A DNA stretch of 64,000 nt from JANQEA01 sp964466035. GTDB taxonomy: Bacteria > Bipolaricaulota > Bipolaricaulia > UBA7950 > UBA9294. This document shows, in pieces, positions 1-8,859 of this stretch. The DNA lies in NCBI GenBank assembly GCA_964466035.1, contig CAYXLR010000005.1, positions 55,190 to 119,189 on the forward strand, read 5' to 3'. The position numbers were made by a program, and so were the translations under genes. The stretch's first letter is position 1. Every line of letters begins with the position of its first letter. A model generated the notes under the pieces. It was not told the origin of the DNA and made no database searches. It was given only the letters and a program-made list of their open reading frames with translations.

Positions 1-188
1 CCTTCCCTTAGAAGGGGAAGGATCTCCTTTTCGAGGTGATTGGCAAACCTGTGATTGATACAGACCTCATGCAGCTTGCGAGCGTCGTAGCCGAAGTCCT
101 CTTCGATGGGGCACGCGAAAAGACAGCCGTCCTCTTCGCGAAGCTGCCTCAGCGAGCGCCTGATCGCCTCGCGAATGTGTCCCTTCAC
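1..188 (-). CDS. Unknown protein, N-terminal part only (runs off left edge)
   Basis: The complementary strand is open from position 251 to the window edge and has a protein-like, charged amphipathic composition (for example REAIRRSLRQLREEDG). No ATG occurs in frame. The GTG at 188 is the only conventional start and has GGGGAGG about ten bases upstream, so I used it. The frame is equally protein-like upstream of that GTG, back to the TGA at 254-252, and an ATG at 265 in another frame could join it through a one-base shift. The true N-terminus is therefore uncertain. The gene lies about 100 bases downstream of the small gene at 293-673 on the same strand. I do not recognise the family. Confidence 0.45.
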   Translation of the reverse strand, partial: MKGHIREAIRRSLRQLREEDGCLFACPIEEDFGYDARKLHEVCINHRFANHLEKEILPLLRE

Positions 189-292
189 GGCCTCGATACC
201 TCCCCAGCTATCGGCGGTGACAAGCTGCCTGGAGATTAGTACGGTTGAGCCTCAAGAGGAGCCATGTCAGCTTCACGACTCACCTAGAAAAC

Positions 293-673
293 CTAGCCGC
301 CCAATGCCTGTCTCAGTTGCAGGATGAGTCCGGCGATGGTGGCGACTTTCGCGCCAATAGTGATCAGAGTACTGATTCTCGCTGCCTTCTTCTCCCTGTC
401 CTTCTCAGCGAGGATCTCCTCGCACACCGCGATAATCTCATCCCGACGAGCATCATCCGATCTACTGATGGAATCGCGAATGTCGCGGACGACCGAATCG
501 ACTTCTCCTCCTGCAACTAGCTCCACCTTCTCGCCGATGATACTACTATACTTCTCCACGTCCTCTTCCGGAACATGTACCGAGATGTCCTCTCCGACGA
601 TGGCATCATCCGGCGGAGGTGGCTCGCCGCCAACTTGCACTCGCACCCGCTTGCCGATGAGTTTCTTCCCCAT
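293..673 (-). CDS. Hypothetical protein with C-terminal hydrophobic helix
   Basis: This encodes about 126 residues starting MGKKLIGKRVRVQVGG. The ATG at 673 is preceded by AAAGGAG at good spacing, which favours it over an upstream in-frame ATG at 694. The N-terminal half is rich in Asp, Glu, Pro and Val, the middle is a highly charged helical stretch, and the last 30 residues contain a hydrophobic segment (ISTLITIGAKVATIAGLI) followed by LRQAL, which suggests a C-terminal membrane or oligomerisation helix. I do not recognise the family. The partial gene at the left edge follows on the same strand and may be cotranscribed. Confidence 0.6.
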   Translation of the reverse strand: MGKKLIGKRVRVQVGGEPPPPDDAIVGEDISVHVPEEDVEKYSSIIGEKVELVAGGEVDSVVRDIRDSISRSDDARRDEIIAVCEEILAEKDREKKAARISTLITIGAKVATIAGLILQLRQALGG

Positions 674-1046
674 AGCACACTCCTTTAGAGACACTTCCTC
701 GCTGTGAATCGCAGACGCACTCCAGTATTTGCGCAGTCAGTTCTGTACTTCGCTATCTGTTCCATCAGCACTATAGCCTCTCCCGATCTGTCTTCTTCAG
801 TCTATTCTCACGAGGGTCCGCTCAGCCCATCCTACAGCTACAATACTCCCTCAACAAGCCCCTCTGAACCGTTCGAGAATGTCAGCACAAGAACAGCTGC
901 CAGGGAGCTCCTGCCGCTATCTCTTCAGCGCCGCCTTCACCAAATGCTGGCCCATGTCCCACAGCCGCCGCGGAGGCGGTGTGTCGTCTCCACCGTCGCG
1001 CGGTCGAGCTTTCCCTGCTCGCCGCGGCATCGGGTATCCTTCGCCC
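674..1046. other. Intergenic stretch, divergent genes
   Basis: This 373-base stretch separates a leftward gene from the rightward TPR gene. It is less GC-rich than the flanks between about 700 and 880. On the complementary strand a 26-codon ORF (ATG at 765, stop at 687-685) ends inside the ribosome-binding site of the 293-673 gene, which could reflect translational coupling, but it has no convincing ribosome-binding site of its own. A short GCCGCC/GGCGG hairpin lies near 965-978. TATCCT at 1035-1040 sits seven bases before the GTG start at 1047. I see no RNA gene. Confidence 0.4.
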
Positions 1047-1931
1047 GTGCTGGCTACGAGGAGAACCATCCGCAAGCAGGTCTACGCGGGGCTGATCGCC
1101 GTTTCCTGGACGCTCGCGGCGTTCGGATCGGTCCCCTGCCACGCCGAGGACACGGACGTCGCTGCGCTGCTCGCCGATGCGGGGTTAGCCTACGACCGGT
1201 GGAGCGAGCCGTTCGATTTGGCTAGCTACGAAGCGTCACTCCGGCACGCGATCGACGTCTGGGAAGAAGCGCTTCCCCTCATCGCGACGGACGATGTCGC
1301 GACACGAGTCGAGGTGCTCAATCGTCTTTCCCAAGCCTACTTCGAGCTCGCCACGGGCTACCTCGACGACTCCTCGTCGAAGGAAGCGACGTTCGAGGCC
1401 GGCAAGGACGCCGCCCTCGCCGCCTTGGAGCTCGATGCGGCGTTCGCGGAGACGCGCGTGCGGGACGGGTTCCGCGCCGCCCTTCGCGCCGCCACTGATG
1501 TCGCCTCGATCTTCTGGTACGGGAACAACCTCGGGCAGTGGCTCGATTTCCACCGGTTCACGGCGTTCTTCGGCGGCGTGCGGGACGTGCAGGCGTCGTT
1601 CGAGCGGGCGATCGAGCTCGACGAGACGTACGAAGGCGGCGGACCGCACCGCGCGCTCGGCGCCTTCCTCGCACAGGCGTACTTCCTTGTCGGTCGGAGC
1701 CGCGCCGACGCGGTCGCCCACTTCGAGCGATCGATCGAACTCGATCCGAACTACCTCGAGAACCGCGTCAACTACGCCGAGTACTACGCCCGGCCGGTCG
1801 GCGACGACGCGCTGTTCGACACGTTGCTCACGATGGTGCTGGAAGCCGCCGAGGACCCGGACGTCGTCGCGGCCCACCCATTCTACAACGAGCTCGCGAT
1901 CAACCGAGCGCGGAGCCTCACTCGCCCGTAG
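1047..1931 (+). CDS. Secreted TPR protein, TatT-like
   Basis: This encodes about 294 residues, beginning at a GTG that opens a clear signal peptide (positive RRTIRKQ, hydrophobic core, then CHAE). An earlier in-frame ATG at 879 would add low-complexity sequence ahead of the signal peptide and is unlikely. The mature part carries TPR-like helical repeats, including AVAHFERSIELDPNYLENRV and ASFERAIELDETYEGGG. The layout resembles the periplasmic TatT component associated with some TRAP transporters (known family), but no TRAP permease lies nearby. A divergent relative is encoded at 39906-40781. The 3' end overlaps the convergent membrane-protein gene by 14 bases. Confidence 0.7.
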   Translation: MLATRRTIRKQVYAGLIAVSWTLAAFGSVPCHAEDTDVAALLADAGLAYDRWSEPFDLASYEASLRHAIDVWEEALPLIATDDVATRVEVLNRLSQAYFELATGYLDDSSSKEATFEAGKDAALAALELDAAFAETRVRDGFRAALRAATDVASIFWYGNNLGQWLDFHRFTAFFGGVRDVQASFERAIELDETYEGGGPHRALGAFLAQAYFLVGRSRADAVAHFERSIELDPNYLENRVNYAEYYARPVGDDALFDTLLTMVLEAAEDPDVVAAHPFYNELAINRARSLTRP

Positions 1932-2661
1932 AGCGTTCTTCCGACGTGACCGTCGTGGGAGGCGCGCCCTGGTTCCCGCGTTCGAGGCGCGTGATCGCGT
2001 GGTAGGCCACCATGTAGCTTGTGGCGTGCAGCGGACCGAGGAACAGCGTCCCGCTCAACAGGGAGAAGAGCTGGATCGCCCAAAGCGGAATTTGAATCTC
2101 GGGCAGAGCGGCCGAAATGCCCGCAGCGACACCAATGGCGATCGTCGGAAGGCTCAGCAGCAGGCTGATTCCGAACAACGTCGCGCGGCAGCCGGCGGTG
2201 AGCTCCTTGCTGCGGCGCATCGCCTCCACGGGCCCGAGCTTCGGCCGGGGCCCGTTCCCCGTCGACGAATCGAGAACGACGATTGGCGCAAAGGCGAACG
2301 TGATCGCCCAGACGATCCCCGGAACGACGAACAGGAAGAACCCGCCGATCACCGCCAGGGACGTGAGAACGGACACGAGAGCGATCGTCCCCCACTGCGA
2401 AAAGCCCCGGAACAGGTCGCGAAACGCGACCGGCTCGTCCCGGACGGCCCGCACCGCGAGGAGGTACTGTCCGGCGTAGAGCGGCGCGAGCAGCACGACG
2501 TACAGCACAAGGTTGAGCCAGACCCACGGCTCCAAGGCGGGGAAGGCGAGGTCGATCGCCTGCTGCACCGCAAGGATGACGAGCCACGCACCGAGGAGAA
2601 GCGGAAACCGCCGCACGAGCGCGTCGATTCCCTCGCGAAGGCAGGACCACGTTGAAATCAT
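1918..2661 (-). CDS. Multi-pass membrane protein, DUF975-like
   Basis: This encodes 247 residues with about six hydrophobic segments and an amphipathic N-terminus. The central part (VVPGIVWAITFAFAPIVVLD, then EAMRRSKELTAGCRATLF) matches the pattern of DUF975 and YciC-like membrane proteins: a proline-glycine turn, an aromatic helix, then a conserved 'alrRSkeLt.G' loop. The biochemical role of that family is unknown. The C-terminal tail is short, polar and cytosolic-looking. The gene overlaps the convergent TPR gene at its 3' end and has no close upstream partner. Confidence 0.65.
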   Translation of the reverse strand: MISTWSCLREGIDALVRRFPLLLGAWLVILAVQQAIDLAFPALEPWVWLNLVLYVVLLAPLYAGQYLLAVRAVRDEPVAFRDLFRGFSQWGTIALVSVLTSLAVIGGFFLFVVPGIVWAITFAFAPIVVLDSSTGNGPRPKLGPVEAMRRSKELTAGCRATLFGISLLLSLPTIAIGVAAGISAALPEIQIPLWAIQLFSLLSGTLFLGPLHATSYMVAYHAITRLERGNQGAPPTTVTSEERSTGE

Positions 2662-2743
2662 CGAATACCCCCCCGCGCACGAAACGCAATCAGGTTAGCG
2701 CGATCCTCCGGGACGGACAAGAACCGTGGGCGTCTCCTCGCCG

Positions 2744-3293
2744 TCAGCCGAGCCGGAGCCGCATCTCGGGGAGCTCGTCCCTCGCCGCGAAGCCGAGTTC
2801 CTCGTACAGACCGCGCCCGTCGGACGACGCGTGGAGCGTCGCCAGCGGGACCCCCTCGGCACGGAGGACGTCGAGGACGTGCAGAAGAAGCGCTCGGGCG
2901 ATCCCCCGCTGGCGCCAGGCCGGGAGCGTCACGAGGTTCATGATGTAGCCCGTCTTCCCGACCGGGTTCGACGGCCCCGGCGGGACGGAGTGGACAACCA
3001 ACCCGATCGACGCAATCGGCTCCCCTTCGTTGGGTTCGATTGGCGCACTGGACTCACCCTCGCAGGTTCCGGTCAGACCGGAACCTGCCACGCCTCCGGT
3101 GTCAACACCGGAGGCGACGGCCACCCAGACGCGGAACCGGCCGGTCGGCATGTTCTCGAGGAAGTACTTCCGGCTCGCTTCGGCGACCCGTTCGAGAACC
3201 TCCGGATCGTCGTAGCCCATCCCCTCGAACATCGCGCAGCGCGACGAGCCGATCGACCTCCTCGATCCGCCCTTCCCGGATCGTCCAGCTCAT
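2744..3293 (-). pseudogene. GNAT N-acetyltransferase with apparent frameshift
   Basis: The C-terminal 162 residues are a GNAT acetyltransferase: a beta-rich core, then VTLPAWRQRGIARALLLHVL, which is the acetyl-CoA pyrophosphate loop (Q/R-x-x-G-x-A), and a final LYEELGFAAR. The expected N-terminal strand and helix (MSWTIREGRIEEVDRLVALR) exists in a different frame directly upstream. Its ATG at 3293 overlaps the stop of the preceding methyltransferase by four bases (ATGA), so that is the natural start. The two frames meet near 3234 at CTGCGCGATGTTC, where CGCGCGATG would restore a single product. I infer a two-base loss, either a real mutation or an assembly error. A shorter protein starting at the ATG at 3232 would lack the first strand and helix. 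Confidence 0.65.
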
Positions 3294-4000
3294 CCGTCCT
3301 CCGGTTTGCAAGCAACGTAGAGGCCCCGTCCGGTGAGCCCTTCCGGGTCGTACCGGACGTCGAGGCCGGCCGTTGCGAACGCCTCGGCCATCTCGTCGAC
3401 CGTGTACAGGCCGAGCTCGTGGTGCTCGACGACGTGCTCGGTCCCTTGAGGCGTCCCGATCAGGTGGTGAAGGTCGAAGACCGACACGCGCCCCTCGGTC
3501 AGGCTGGTGTTGACCCGGGCGATCTTCAGCTCCGGCTCGTCGACGAACAGCCCGTGGACGGTGTTCGGCCTCCACGCGTCCGGCGTCAGCCACGGCTCGA
3601 CGATCAGGAGCCCACCGGGGACGAGGTGGGCGGCCATCCGCTCGATCGCCCGGTGAAGATCGCCGACCGTCGTCATGTAGCCAATCGAACTGAACAGGCA
3701 GGTGACGACGTCGAAGCGGGCGTCCAGCTCGAACGTCCGCATGTCGGCGAGGTGGTGCGTCACCTCCGGGTTCCGCCCACGAGAGATCTCGAGGATCTCC
3801 GGCGAGAGGTCGAGCCCCTCGGCGTCGAAGTGCGCCTTGAGGCGCTCCAGGTGGAGGCCGGTTCCGCAGGCGACGTCGAGGAGCCGCCGCCCGCCGGTGC
3901 GGAGCTCTTTTCCGACGATCGAGCGGATCTTCGAGGCCTCGGCCGCGTAGTCCTTGAACGCGTAGATCCGGTCGTAGTACCGCGCGGTCTCCTCGAACAT
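3290..4000 (-). CDS. Class I SAM-dependent methyltransferase
   Basis: This encodes about 236 residues. The ATG at 4000 follows GGGAGGCGGG, which sets the start. The N-terminus (ARYYDRIYAFKDY) is typical of small-molecule methyltransferases, followed by the SAM-binding motif LLDVACGTGLHLERL, an acidic loop-2 residue (GLDLSPEILE), and motif DVVTCLFSSIGYM with the later PGGLLIVEPW strand. The substrate cannot be predicted. It is translationally coupled (ATGA) to the frameshifted acetyltransferase downstream, and lies divergent from the kinase-fold gene at 4139. Confidence 0.8.
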   Translation of the reverse strand: MFEETARYYDRIYAFKDYAAEASKIRSIVGKELRTGGRRLLDVACGTGLHLERLKAHFDAEGLDLSPEILEISRGRNPEVTHHLADMRTFELDARFDVVTCLFSSIGYMTTVGDLHRAIERMAAHLVPGGLLIVEPWLTPDAWRPNTVHGLFVDEPELKIARVNTSLTEGRVSVFDLHHLIGTPQGTEHVVEHHELGLYTVDEMAEAFATAGLDVRYDPEGLTGRGLYVACKPEDG

Positions 4001-4138
4001 CCCGCCTCCCTTCGCCGCCGGCATCGTACCGGCGCGTCGGTGGACCGTCCAGATCCCGTCGCGCCGTTCGTACGGCGACCTCCCCGACGCTACACTCGGT
4101 TCGAGCGACGGCGGAGGGAGGTCCCGAGCAAGACGGCG

Positions 4139-5113
4139 ATGGATCGGCTCGAACGGATCCCGGAATCGGAGCGGTCCGAACGCTACGCGCGGCTCGCGCG
4201 CAAGGCGCTCTCGGCGTACGGCCTGGCCGAGGCGCGACTGACCCCTCTCGGAGAAGCGGAGAACGTGACGTTCGACGTCGCGACCGGCGATCCCTCCCGA
4301 CATTACGCCCTCCGCATCTGCGGCCCCGATCACGATCCCGACGCCCTCCGGCGCGAGATCCTCTGGCTGACCACCGTCTGCCGCGACACGGACCTCGTCG
4401 TCCCCGAGCCGATCCTCACCACGGAAGGGGAGCTGGTCCGCAGGGTCTCGATCGCCGGGGTCTCCGGCTTCCGCTCCTGCGTCCTCCTCCGCTGGGTCGA
4501 CGGCGAGTTTCGTGACCGGGAGCTCGCTCCGGACCACCTCCGCGGCGTGGGTCGCTTGACGGCGACGCTCCATTCCCACGCCGAGACGTTCCGCTGGCCG
4601 GAGGAGCTCACGCCGCCACGGCGGAACGCGACGCTGATGTCGGAAGTCCTCGACGAAGCCCTCCTGCGAACCCGGTACTCCGCCGACCAGCTGGACGTCT
4701 TCCGGAACGCGATCGAGCGGATCTCGGTGGCGATGTCGACGCTTCGTGACGGACCGAGGGTCGCGGGCGTCATCCACGGGCAGCTGGGCCCGCGCCGCCT
4801 CCTCTTCCACGGCGGCGAGGCCCGTGCGATCGGCTTCGCGCGCTGCCGCTGGGGGTATTACGCCTACGACCTCGCGACGATCCGGAGCCACGTCGAGGGG
4901 AGGGAGACCGGCGACGCGCTGGTCGCGGCCCTCTTCGAAGGGTATCGGTCGCTCCGAGACCTCTCGGAGGACGTCGAGCGTTATCTCCCCGTCTTCGGCG
5001 CCCTTCGGTCGATCGACAGGATCCAGGCGACCCTCGCTGCACCGGTGGGGCGGAACGCGCGAGACCTCGACAACGAGTACGAGGCGCTCCGGCTCGTCGT
5101 CGAAGCGGAGTGA
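4139..5113 (+). CDS. Aminoglycoside-phosphotransferase-fold protein, likely inactive kinase
   Basis: This encodes about 324 residues with the APH/homoserine-kinase fold layout: an N-lobe with AENVTFDVATGD and HYALRICGP, a hinge, then a C-lobe. In active APH-family kinases the catalytic loop reads HGDxxxxN and is followed by IDFD. Here the equivalent positions read VIHGQLGPRRLLFHG and AIGFARCRWGYYAYDLA. The catalytic aspartate is therefore Gln, and the metal-binding DFD aspartates are Gly and Ala, although the trailing YDLA is kept. I infer a pseudokinase or binding protein. The ATG at 4139 is preceded by a purine-rich GGAGGGAGG region at long spacing; TACACT at 4091-4096 may be a -10 box. Confidence 0.65.
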   Translation: MDRLERIPESERSERYARLARKALSAYGLAEARLTPLGEAENVTFDVATGDPSRHYALRICGPDHDPDALRREILWLTTVCRDTDLVVPEPILTTEGELVRRVSIAGVSGFRSCVLLRWVDGEFRDRELAPDHLRGVGRLTATLHSHAETFRWPEELTPPRRNATLMSEVLDEALLRTRYSADQLDVFRNAIERISVAMSTLRDGPRVAGVIHGQLGPRRLLFHGGEARAIGFARCRWGYYAYDLATIRSHVEGRETGDALVAALFEGYRSLRDLSEDVERYLPVFGALRSIDRIQATLAAPVGRNARDLDNEYEALRLVVEAE

Positions 5114-5119
5114 ACCTTC

Positions 5120-5157
5120 AGAAAAACGAAACAGGACGCCGCCCGTGCGAGGCGGCG
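5120..5157 (-). terminator. Intrinsic terminator after LolA-like gene
   Basis: CGCCGCC at 5137-5143 and GGCGGCG at 5151-5157 form a seven-base perfect stem with a seven-base loop. Read leftward, the stem is followed by a T-rich run (TTTCGTTTTTC) between about 5131 and 5121. It lies about 28 bases beyond the stop of the leftward gene at 5186, as expected for an intrinsic terminator of that operon. Confidence 0.75.
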
Positions 5158-5185
5158 CCCCTTATCGTAGCTTCGAAGCCGGTCC

Positions 5186-6004
5186 CTAGAAGCCCCACGC
5201 CGTCGGGTCGAAGGTCGTCAGGTTGTCGGACGAGAACACCTCGTCCGGGATCTCGGCGTCCGGGCGGTGGCGTTCGAGGAAGGTGATCGTCGTCGAGCTG
5301 TCGTTCGAAACGTCGGTCGCCAGCATCCCGTCGGCCGTCAACCTCCCCTCGAACTCGACGAGGCTGAGCACCTCCATCGTGCTGTCGAGGTTGCCGAGAT
5401 CGTTGTAGCTCTCCACCTTGAGCATGATGAAGAACTCGGTGTCGATCCAGAGGACGGTCCGCGGCGTGTCGGCGTCGACTCCCGGCTTCGCCGTCGATTC
5501 GACGACGTACGCGGTCCGCGTCCGATCGCCGAGGACGAGATCCTCCTCGCCGGTGACGACGGCGTCGTAGTCGTCGCGGTCGTCCCCCCCGCCGAGGTCC
5601 TCGTAGGACAACGAGCTCCCGGCGAAGCTTCCGCCGCGCTCTTCGTCCGACACGAGCTCCTTCGGGATCCCGAGCAGCGGGAGATACAGGAAGATGCGGG
5701 AATCCTCGTCGTCGGTCTCGCCTTCGTGCGTCAGGAGGATCGTCCCCCACACGTCGTCCGGCTCGATGAAGTAGATCAGCGACAGGTTCGGCTTGGAGAG
5801 CGAGCCGAAGAGGTTCGACGCGGTCGTCCCATCGCCGTAGACGTTCTCGAACCGGATCGTCGCGACCAGGCTTCCTTCGGCCGCGGCGTCCGCCTCGGCC
5901 TCCATCCGGTCGAGGATTTCGTCCGCGGTCAGGCCGACGGCCAACACGCCGAGGACGGCGACCAGCAGTCCACTCAGTCCGAACTTCACGACACACTTGA
6001 GCAT
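5186..6004 (-). CDS. LolA-like periplasmic lipid/lipoprotein carrier
   Basis: This encodes about 272 residues with a signal peptide (KFGLSGLLVAVLGVLAVGL, then TADEIL). The ATG at 6004 has AAGGAGG six bases upstream. The mature sequence starts with the hallmark of the 'outer membrane lipoprotein-sorting' LolA-like family (ADEILDRMEAE) and then alternating beta strands, including IRFENVYGD, TVLWIDTEFFIMLKVESY and DEVFS near the C-terminus, consistent with the half-barrel fold that shields an acyl chain. It directly follows the RND/MMPL exporter gene on the same strand, and such pairs move lipids or lipoproteins to the outer membrane in other bacteria. The cargo is unknown. Confidence 0.75.
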   Translation of the reverse strand: MLKCVVKFGLSGLLVAVLGVLAVGLTADEILDRMEAEADAAAEGSLVATIRFENVYGDGTTASNLFGSLSKPNLSLIYFIEPDDVWGTILLTHEGETDDEDSRIFLYLPLLGIPKELVSDEERGGSFAGSSLSYEDLGGGDDRDDYDAVVTGEEDLVLGDRTRTAYVVESTAKPGVDADTPRTVLWIDTEFFIMLKVESYNDLGNLDSTMEVLSLVEFEGRLTADGMLATDVSNDSSTTITFLERHRPDAEIPDEVFSSDNLTTFDPTAWGF

Positions 6005-6057
6005 TCGGTGCCTCCTTCGAATCGATGTACTCCGTTTCATCGTTTCGGTTCCTCCGA

Positions 6058-8349
6058 TCAGCCACGCTTCCACGGGAGCCGCGACAGGAACTTCGGTTTC
6101 CACTGCACCAGGATCGCCGGGATGATCGAGATGGCCGAAAGCGCACTGACGCCCATCGTCAGCGCGATCTGCCAACCGAACGTCCGGATCCCCTTGAACG
6201 AGGCGAAGATCAGGATGAAGAACCCCAGTGCGACGGTCAGCGCGTTGTAGGTGATCCCTCGGCCGGTCGTCTGGATCGTCGCCTGGAGCGCTCGCTCGGC
6301 ATTCCGATCCACCCGGTACTCCCTGCGGAACCGCGAGATGAAGTGGATCGAGTAGTCGACGCCGATTCCGACCGCCACGACCGAGACCATCAGCGTCATG
6401 ATGTCGAGCGGCTGCCCGGTGTACGACATGATCCCCATCGAGAACGTCACCGTCAGGACAAGCGGGATCGCGGCGATGAACCCGGCGATCACGGAGCCCA
6501 TCAGCAGCATCACGAGGATCGCGACGGCGACGACCGTCGTGCCGAGCCCGATCAGCTGGCTCCGCGTCATCTGGCTGAACATCCGATCCATCAGCGTCGT
6601 CGCGCCGACCATCCGCACGCGAAGACCGCCGTCTTCGGGGAAGCGCTCGTCGACGTACTCCTGGACGAGGCCGGCCAGGCGAGACACGTTCGCCGACGAG
6701 TCCATCTTGTACAGCCCGGTCACCGTCCCGGCGGAGAAGTCGCCGAGCGCCATGTCGCCGAGCGTCCCGCCCTGGAACGTGAACAGGAGCAGGAGCTGCG
6801 AGATCATGCTCTGATCCTCCGGGATGACGTAGAACGCCGGATCGTCGGCGTTGAACCGCTCGTTCATCTGGCGGACGAGCGTCGTCAGGGAGAACGTCTT
6901 GGCGACCCCGTGGTCGAGCAGGTACTCCTCGAGGTCGAGCATCGCGTTGAGCACCGCCGGGTCCTTGAGGCCGTCGCGTCGTCCGGTGTCGAACTCGATC
7001 ATGACGCTCATGTCGCCGGAGAAGTGCTCGGACGTGAAGTCGATCACCCGGACTGCCTCGTGCTCCTTGCCGAGGAACTCCTCGTTCGACGTCTCGACGC
7101 GCAGCCGCGGAATCCCGACGACCATGAAGACGAAGACGGCGAGCGCCACGAGAAGAACGATCTTCCGATGCCCGACGATCGCCTTCTCGAAGGCGAGGAG
7201 CACCCGGACCAACGGGCGGCGCCCTTTGCTCAGATCCCGAACCCGCGGCTTCTTGAGCAGCGACAGCACCGCCGGGATCAACACCAGCGAGAAGAGCATC
7301 GCCGCGAGGACGCCGATCGCGGTGATGATGCCGAACTGGCGCTGCGGAATGAAGAACGCCGTCAACAGCGACAGGAAGCCGACTGCCGTGGTCAGAGACG
7401 TCATCACCACGGGCCCTTTCATCTCCCGCATCGTGTTGAGGATCGCGTCGCGCTTCGGGAGCCCCTTGGCGATCTCCTCGTTGTACCGGTTGAGCACGTG
7501 GATCGCGTCCGCGATGCCGATCGCCAACAAGAGGACCGGCGCGATGAACGAGACCATCGTCATCGGGAAGCCGAGCAGAACCATCAATCCCATCGCCACG
7601 ACGATCGAGAGGAGCACGATCGCGATCGGCAGGAGGATCCCGCGGATCGTCACGAAGCTGGCGAACAGAAGGACGACCATCAGCAGAAACGCCAACGGGA
7701 AGAGGAGCAGCAGGTCGGATTCCATCTCCTCGCTCATGACCGTGTCGAAGTACGCGTCGCCGTAGATGTACAGCGTGTCGCCGTCGCCCCGACTGGCATC
7801 GACGATGTCGACGATCGTCGGGGTAATTGCGTACTCGTCGGCGCCGACCTCCAGCTCGATGCTGATCAGCGCGGCGGTTCCGTCCTCGCTGATGACGCCC
7901 CCGACGAGGTTCTCGTCCTCCTGGACGCGCTTCCGGAAGATCTCCATGTCCTCGGGCGTCTTCGGCGCCACGCCGCCAGGCGCCGCCTTCCGGACGGAGA
8001 TCGCCGTCTCGGTGCCGACGATCGTCTGGGAGTTGAGCGGCGTCGTGACGGACTCGACCCCTGGGATCGCCTCGATCTCGTCGGTCATCCGCTCGATCTT
8101 GCCGAGCGTCGCGTCGTTGAAGATGCCGTCCTCGTTGAACAGCATCACCATGATCCCCCACGCCCGACCGTACCGGCCCTCGGCCTCCTCCATCAGGACG
8201 ACGATCGGATCGTCGTCGTCGAGGAACTCCGCGAAGTCGGTCTCCTGCCTCATGTACTGCATCGGGTACCCGAACGCCACCGTCAGCACGAGCGTCGCAA
8301 CGATCGTCCAGATCGGGTGGTCGACGGCGAATCGAATCAGTCGGTTCAT
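6058..8349 (-). CDS. RND/MMPL superfamily exporter
   Basis: This encodes about 763 residues in the single-chain MMPL/HpnN layout: one N-terminal helix, a periplasmic loop of roughly 170 residues, five helices, then the same arrangement repeated. The sequence LLAIGIADAIHVLNRYNEE near residue 290 and its counterpart AVGIGVDYSIHFISRFRREY in the second half are the conserved transmembrane-4 motifs that carry proton-relay acidic residues. The ATG at 8349 overlaps the stop of the secreted-protein gene by four bases; an alternative ATG lies three codons upstream. Transport of a lipid across the periplasm together with the LolA-like product is inferred from the family and neighbours. Confidence 0.85.
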   Translation of the reverse strand: MNRLIRFAVDHPIWTIVATLVLTVAFGYPMQYMRQETDFAEFLDDDDPIVVLMEEAEGRYGRAWGIMVMLFNEDGIFNDATLGKIERMTDEIEAIPGVESVTTPLNSQTIVGTETAISVRKAAPGGVAPKTPEDMEIFRKRVQEDENLVGGVISEDGTAALISIELEVGADEYAITPTIVDIVDASRGDGDTLYIYGDAYFDTVMSEEMESDLLLLFPLAFLLMVVLLFASFVTIRGILLPIAIVLLSIVVAMGLMVLLGFPMTMVSFIAPVLLLAIGIADAIHVLNRYNEEIAKGLPKRDAILNTMREMKGPVVMTSLTTAVGFLSLLTAFFIPQRQFGIITAIGVLAAMLFSLVLIPAVLSLLKKPRVRDLSKGRRPLVRVLLAFEKAIVGHRKIVLLVALAVFVFMVVGIPRLRVETSNEEFLGKEHEAVRVIDFTSEHFSGDMSVMIEFDTGRRDGLKDPAVLNAMLDLEEYLLDHGVAKTFSLTTLVRQMNERFNADDPAFYVIPEDQSMISQLLLLFTFQGGTLGDMALGDFSAGTVTGLYKMDSSANVSRLAGLVQEYVDERFPEDGGLRVRMVGATTLMDRMFSQMTRSQLIGLGTTVVAVAILVMLLMGSVIAGFIAAIPLVLTVTFSMGIMSYTGQPLDIMTLMVSVVAVGIGVDYSIHFISRFRREYRVDRNAERALQATIQTTGRGITYNALTVALGFFILIFASFKGIRTFGWQIALTMGVSALSAISIIPAILVQWKPKFLSRLPWKRG

Positions 8350-8846
8350 CGGATCCATCCGTTCGTCGAATAGACCGCCCAGAGGAGGCACGGCCAGAGG
8401 TCCTCGGTGACGTCGGTCGCCTCGCCGATCCCGGTGAAGACCCGATCGACGATGCCCGACGCGATGTCCAGGGCGGCGGCCGCGCTCGGCGACAGGTCGT
8501 CGAGGCCCGCGCTGACGATCCAGATCTGACGGATCGATCCGTCGTCGAGCCCCCTCGGAAGGATCACAATCAAGTCGTGGAGTTCTCCTCCCTCCTCGGG
8601 TTCGCGGCCCGCGAGCGGGTCGTCGTAGCTCGACGCTACGTCGGCGAGCGCCACGCCGACGTCGAACAGCCCCACCAAGCGGAGGGCACCGACCAAGCCG
8701 GCGACGCGCATCGTCGAGTCGAACGTCTTCGTCTCGTCGACGACCAACACGCGAATCGGCTCCGGCGCGGGCTGCGCGGACGCCGCGAGCGCCGCCGCGA
8801 TAACCAGAACGAACGTCCATCCAACGACCATCGACCGTCTGCTCAT
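8346..8846 (-). CDS. Secreted hypothetical protein of the exporter operon
   Basis: This encodes 166 residues with a clean signal peptide (TFVLVIAAALAASA, then QPAPEP). The mature part has alternating strands and helices: RVLVVDETKTFDSTMRV, an acidic linker, DLIVILPRGLDD, and IWIVSAGLDDLS. That is compatible with a small alpha/beta fold, but I recognise no family. It is the first structural gene after the GbsR-type regulator and is coupled by ATGA to the MMPL gene, so it probably serves the same transport process. Confidence 0.65.
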   Translation of the reverse strand: MSRRSMVVGWTFVLVIAAALAASAQPAPEPIRVLVVDETKTFDSTMRVAGLVGALRLVGLFDVGVALADVASSYDDPLAGREPEEGGELHDLIVILPRGLDDGSIRQIWIVSAGLDDLSPSAAAALDIASGIVDRVFTGIGEATDVTEDLWPCLLWAVYSTNGWIR

Positions 8847-8859
8847 CGTCTCTCCTTGC

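Noticed and set aside
2726..4138. Long in-frame extension upstream of the kinase-fold gene
   Set aside because: It runs antisense to the acetyltransferase and methyltransferase genes and has no domain; the kinase-fold sequence begins after 4139.
5186..8161. Very long open frame in another phase across the LolA-like and MMPL genes
   Set aside because: Composition is Arg/Asp-rich low complexity typical of a shadow frame in GC-rich DNA; the true frames have transmembrane helices and known motifs.
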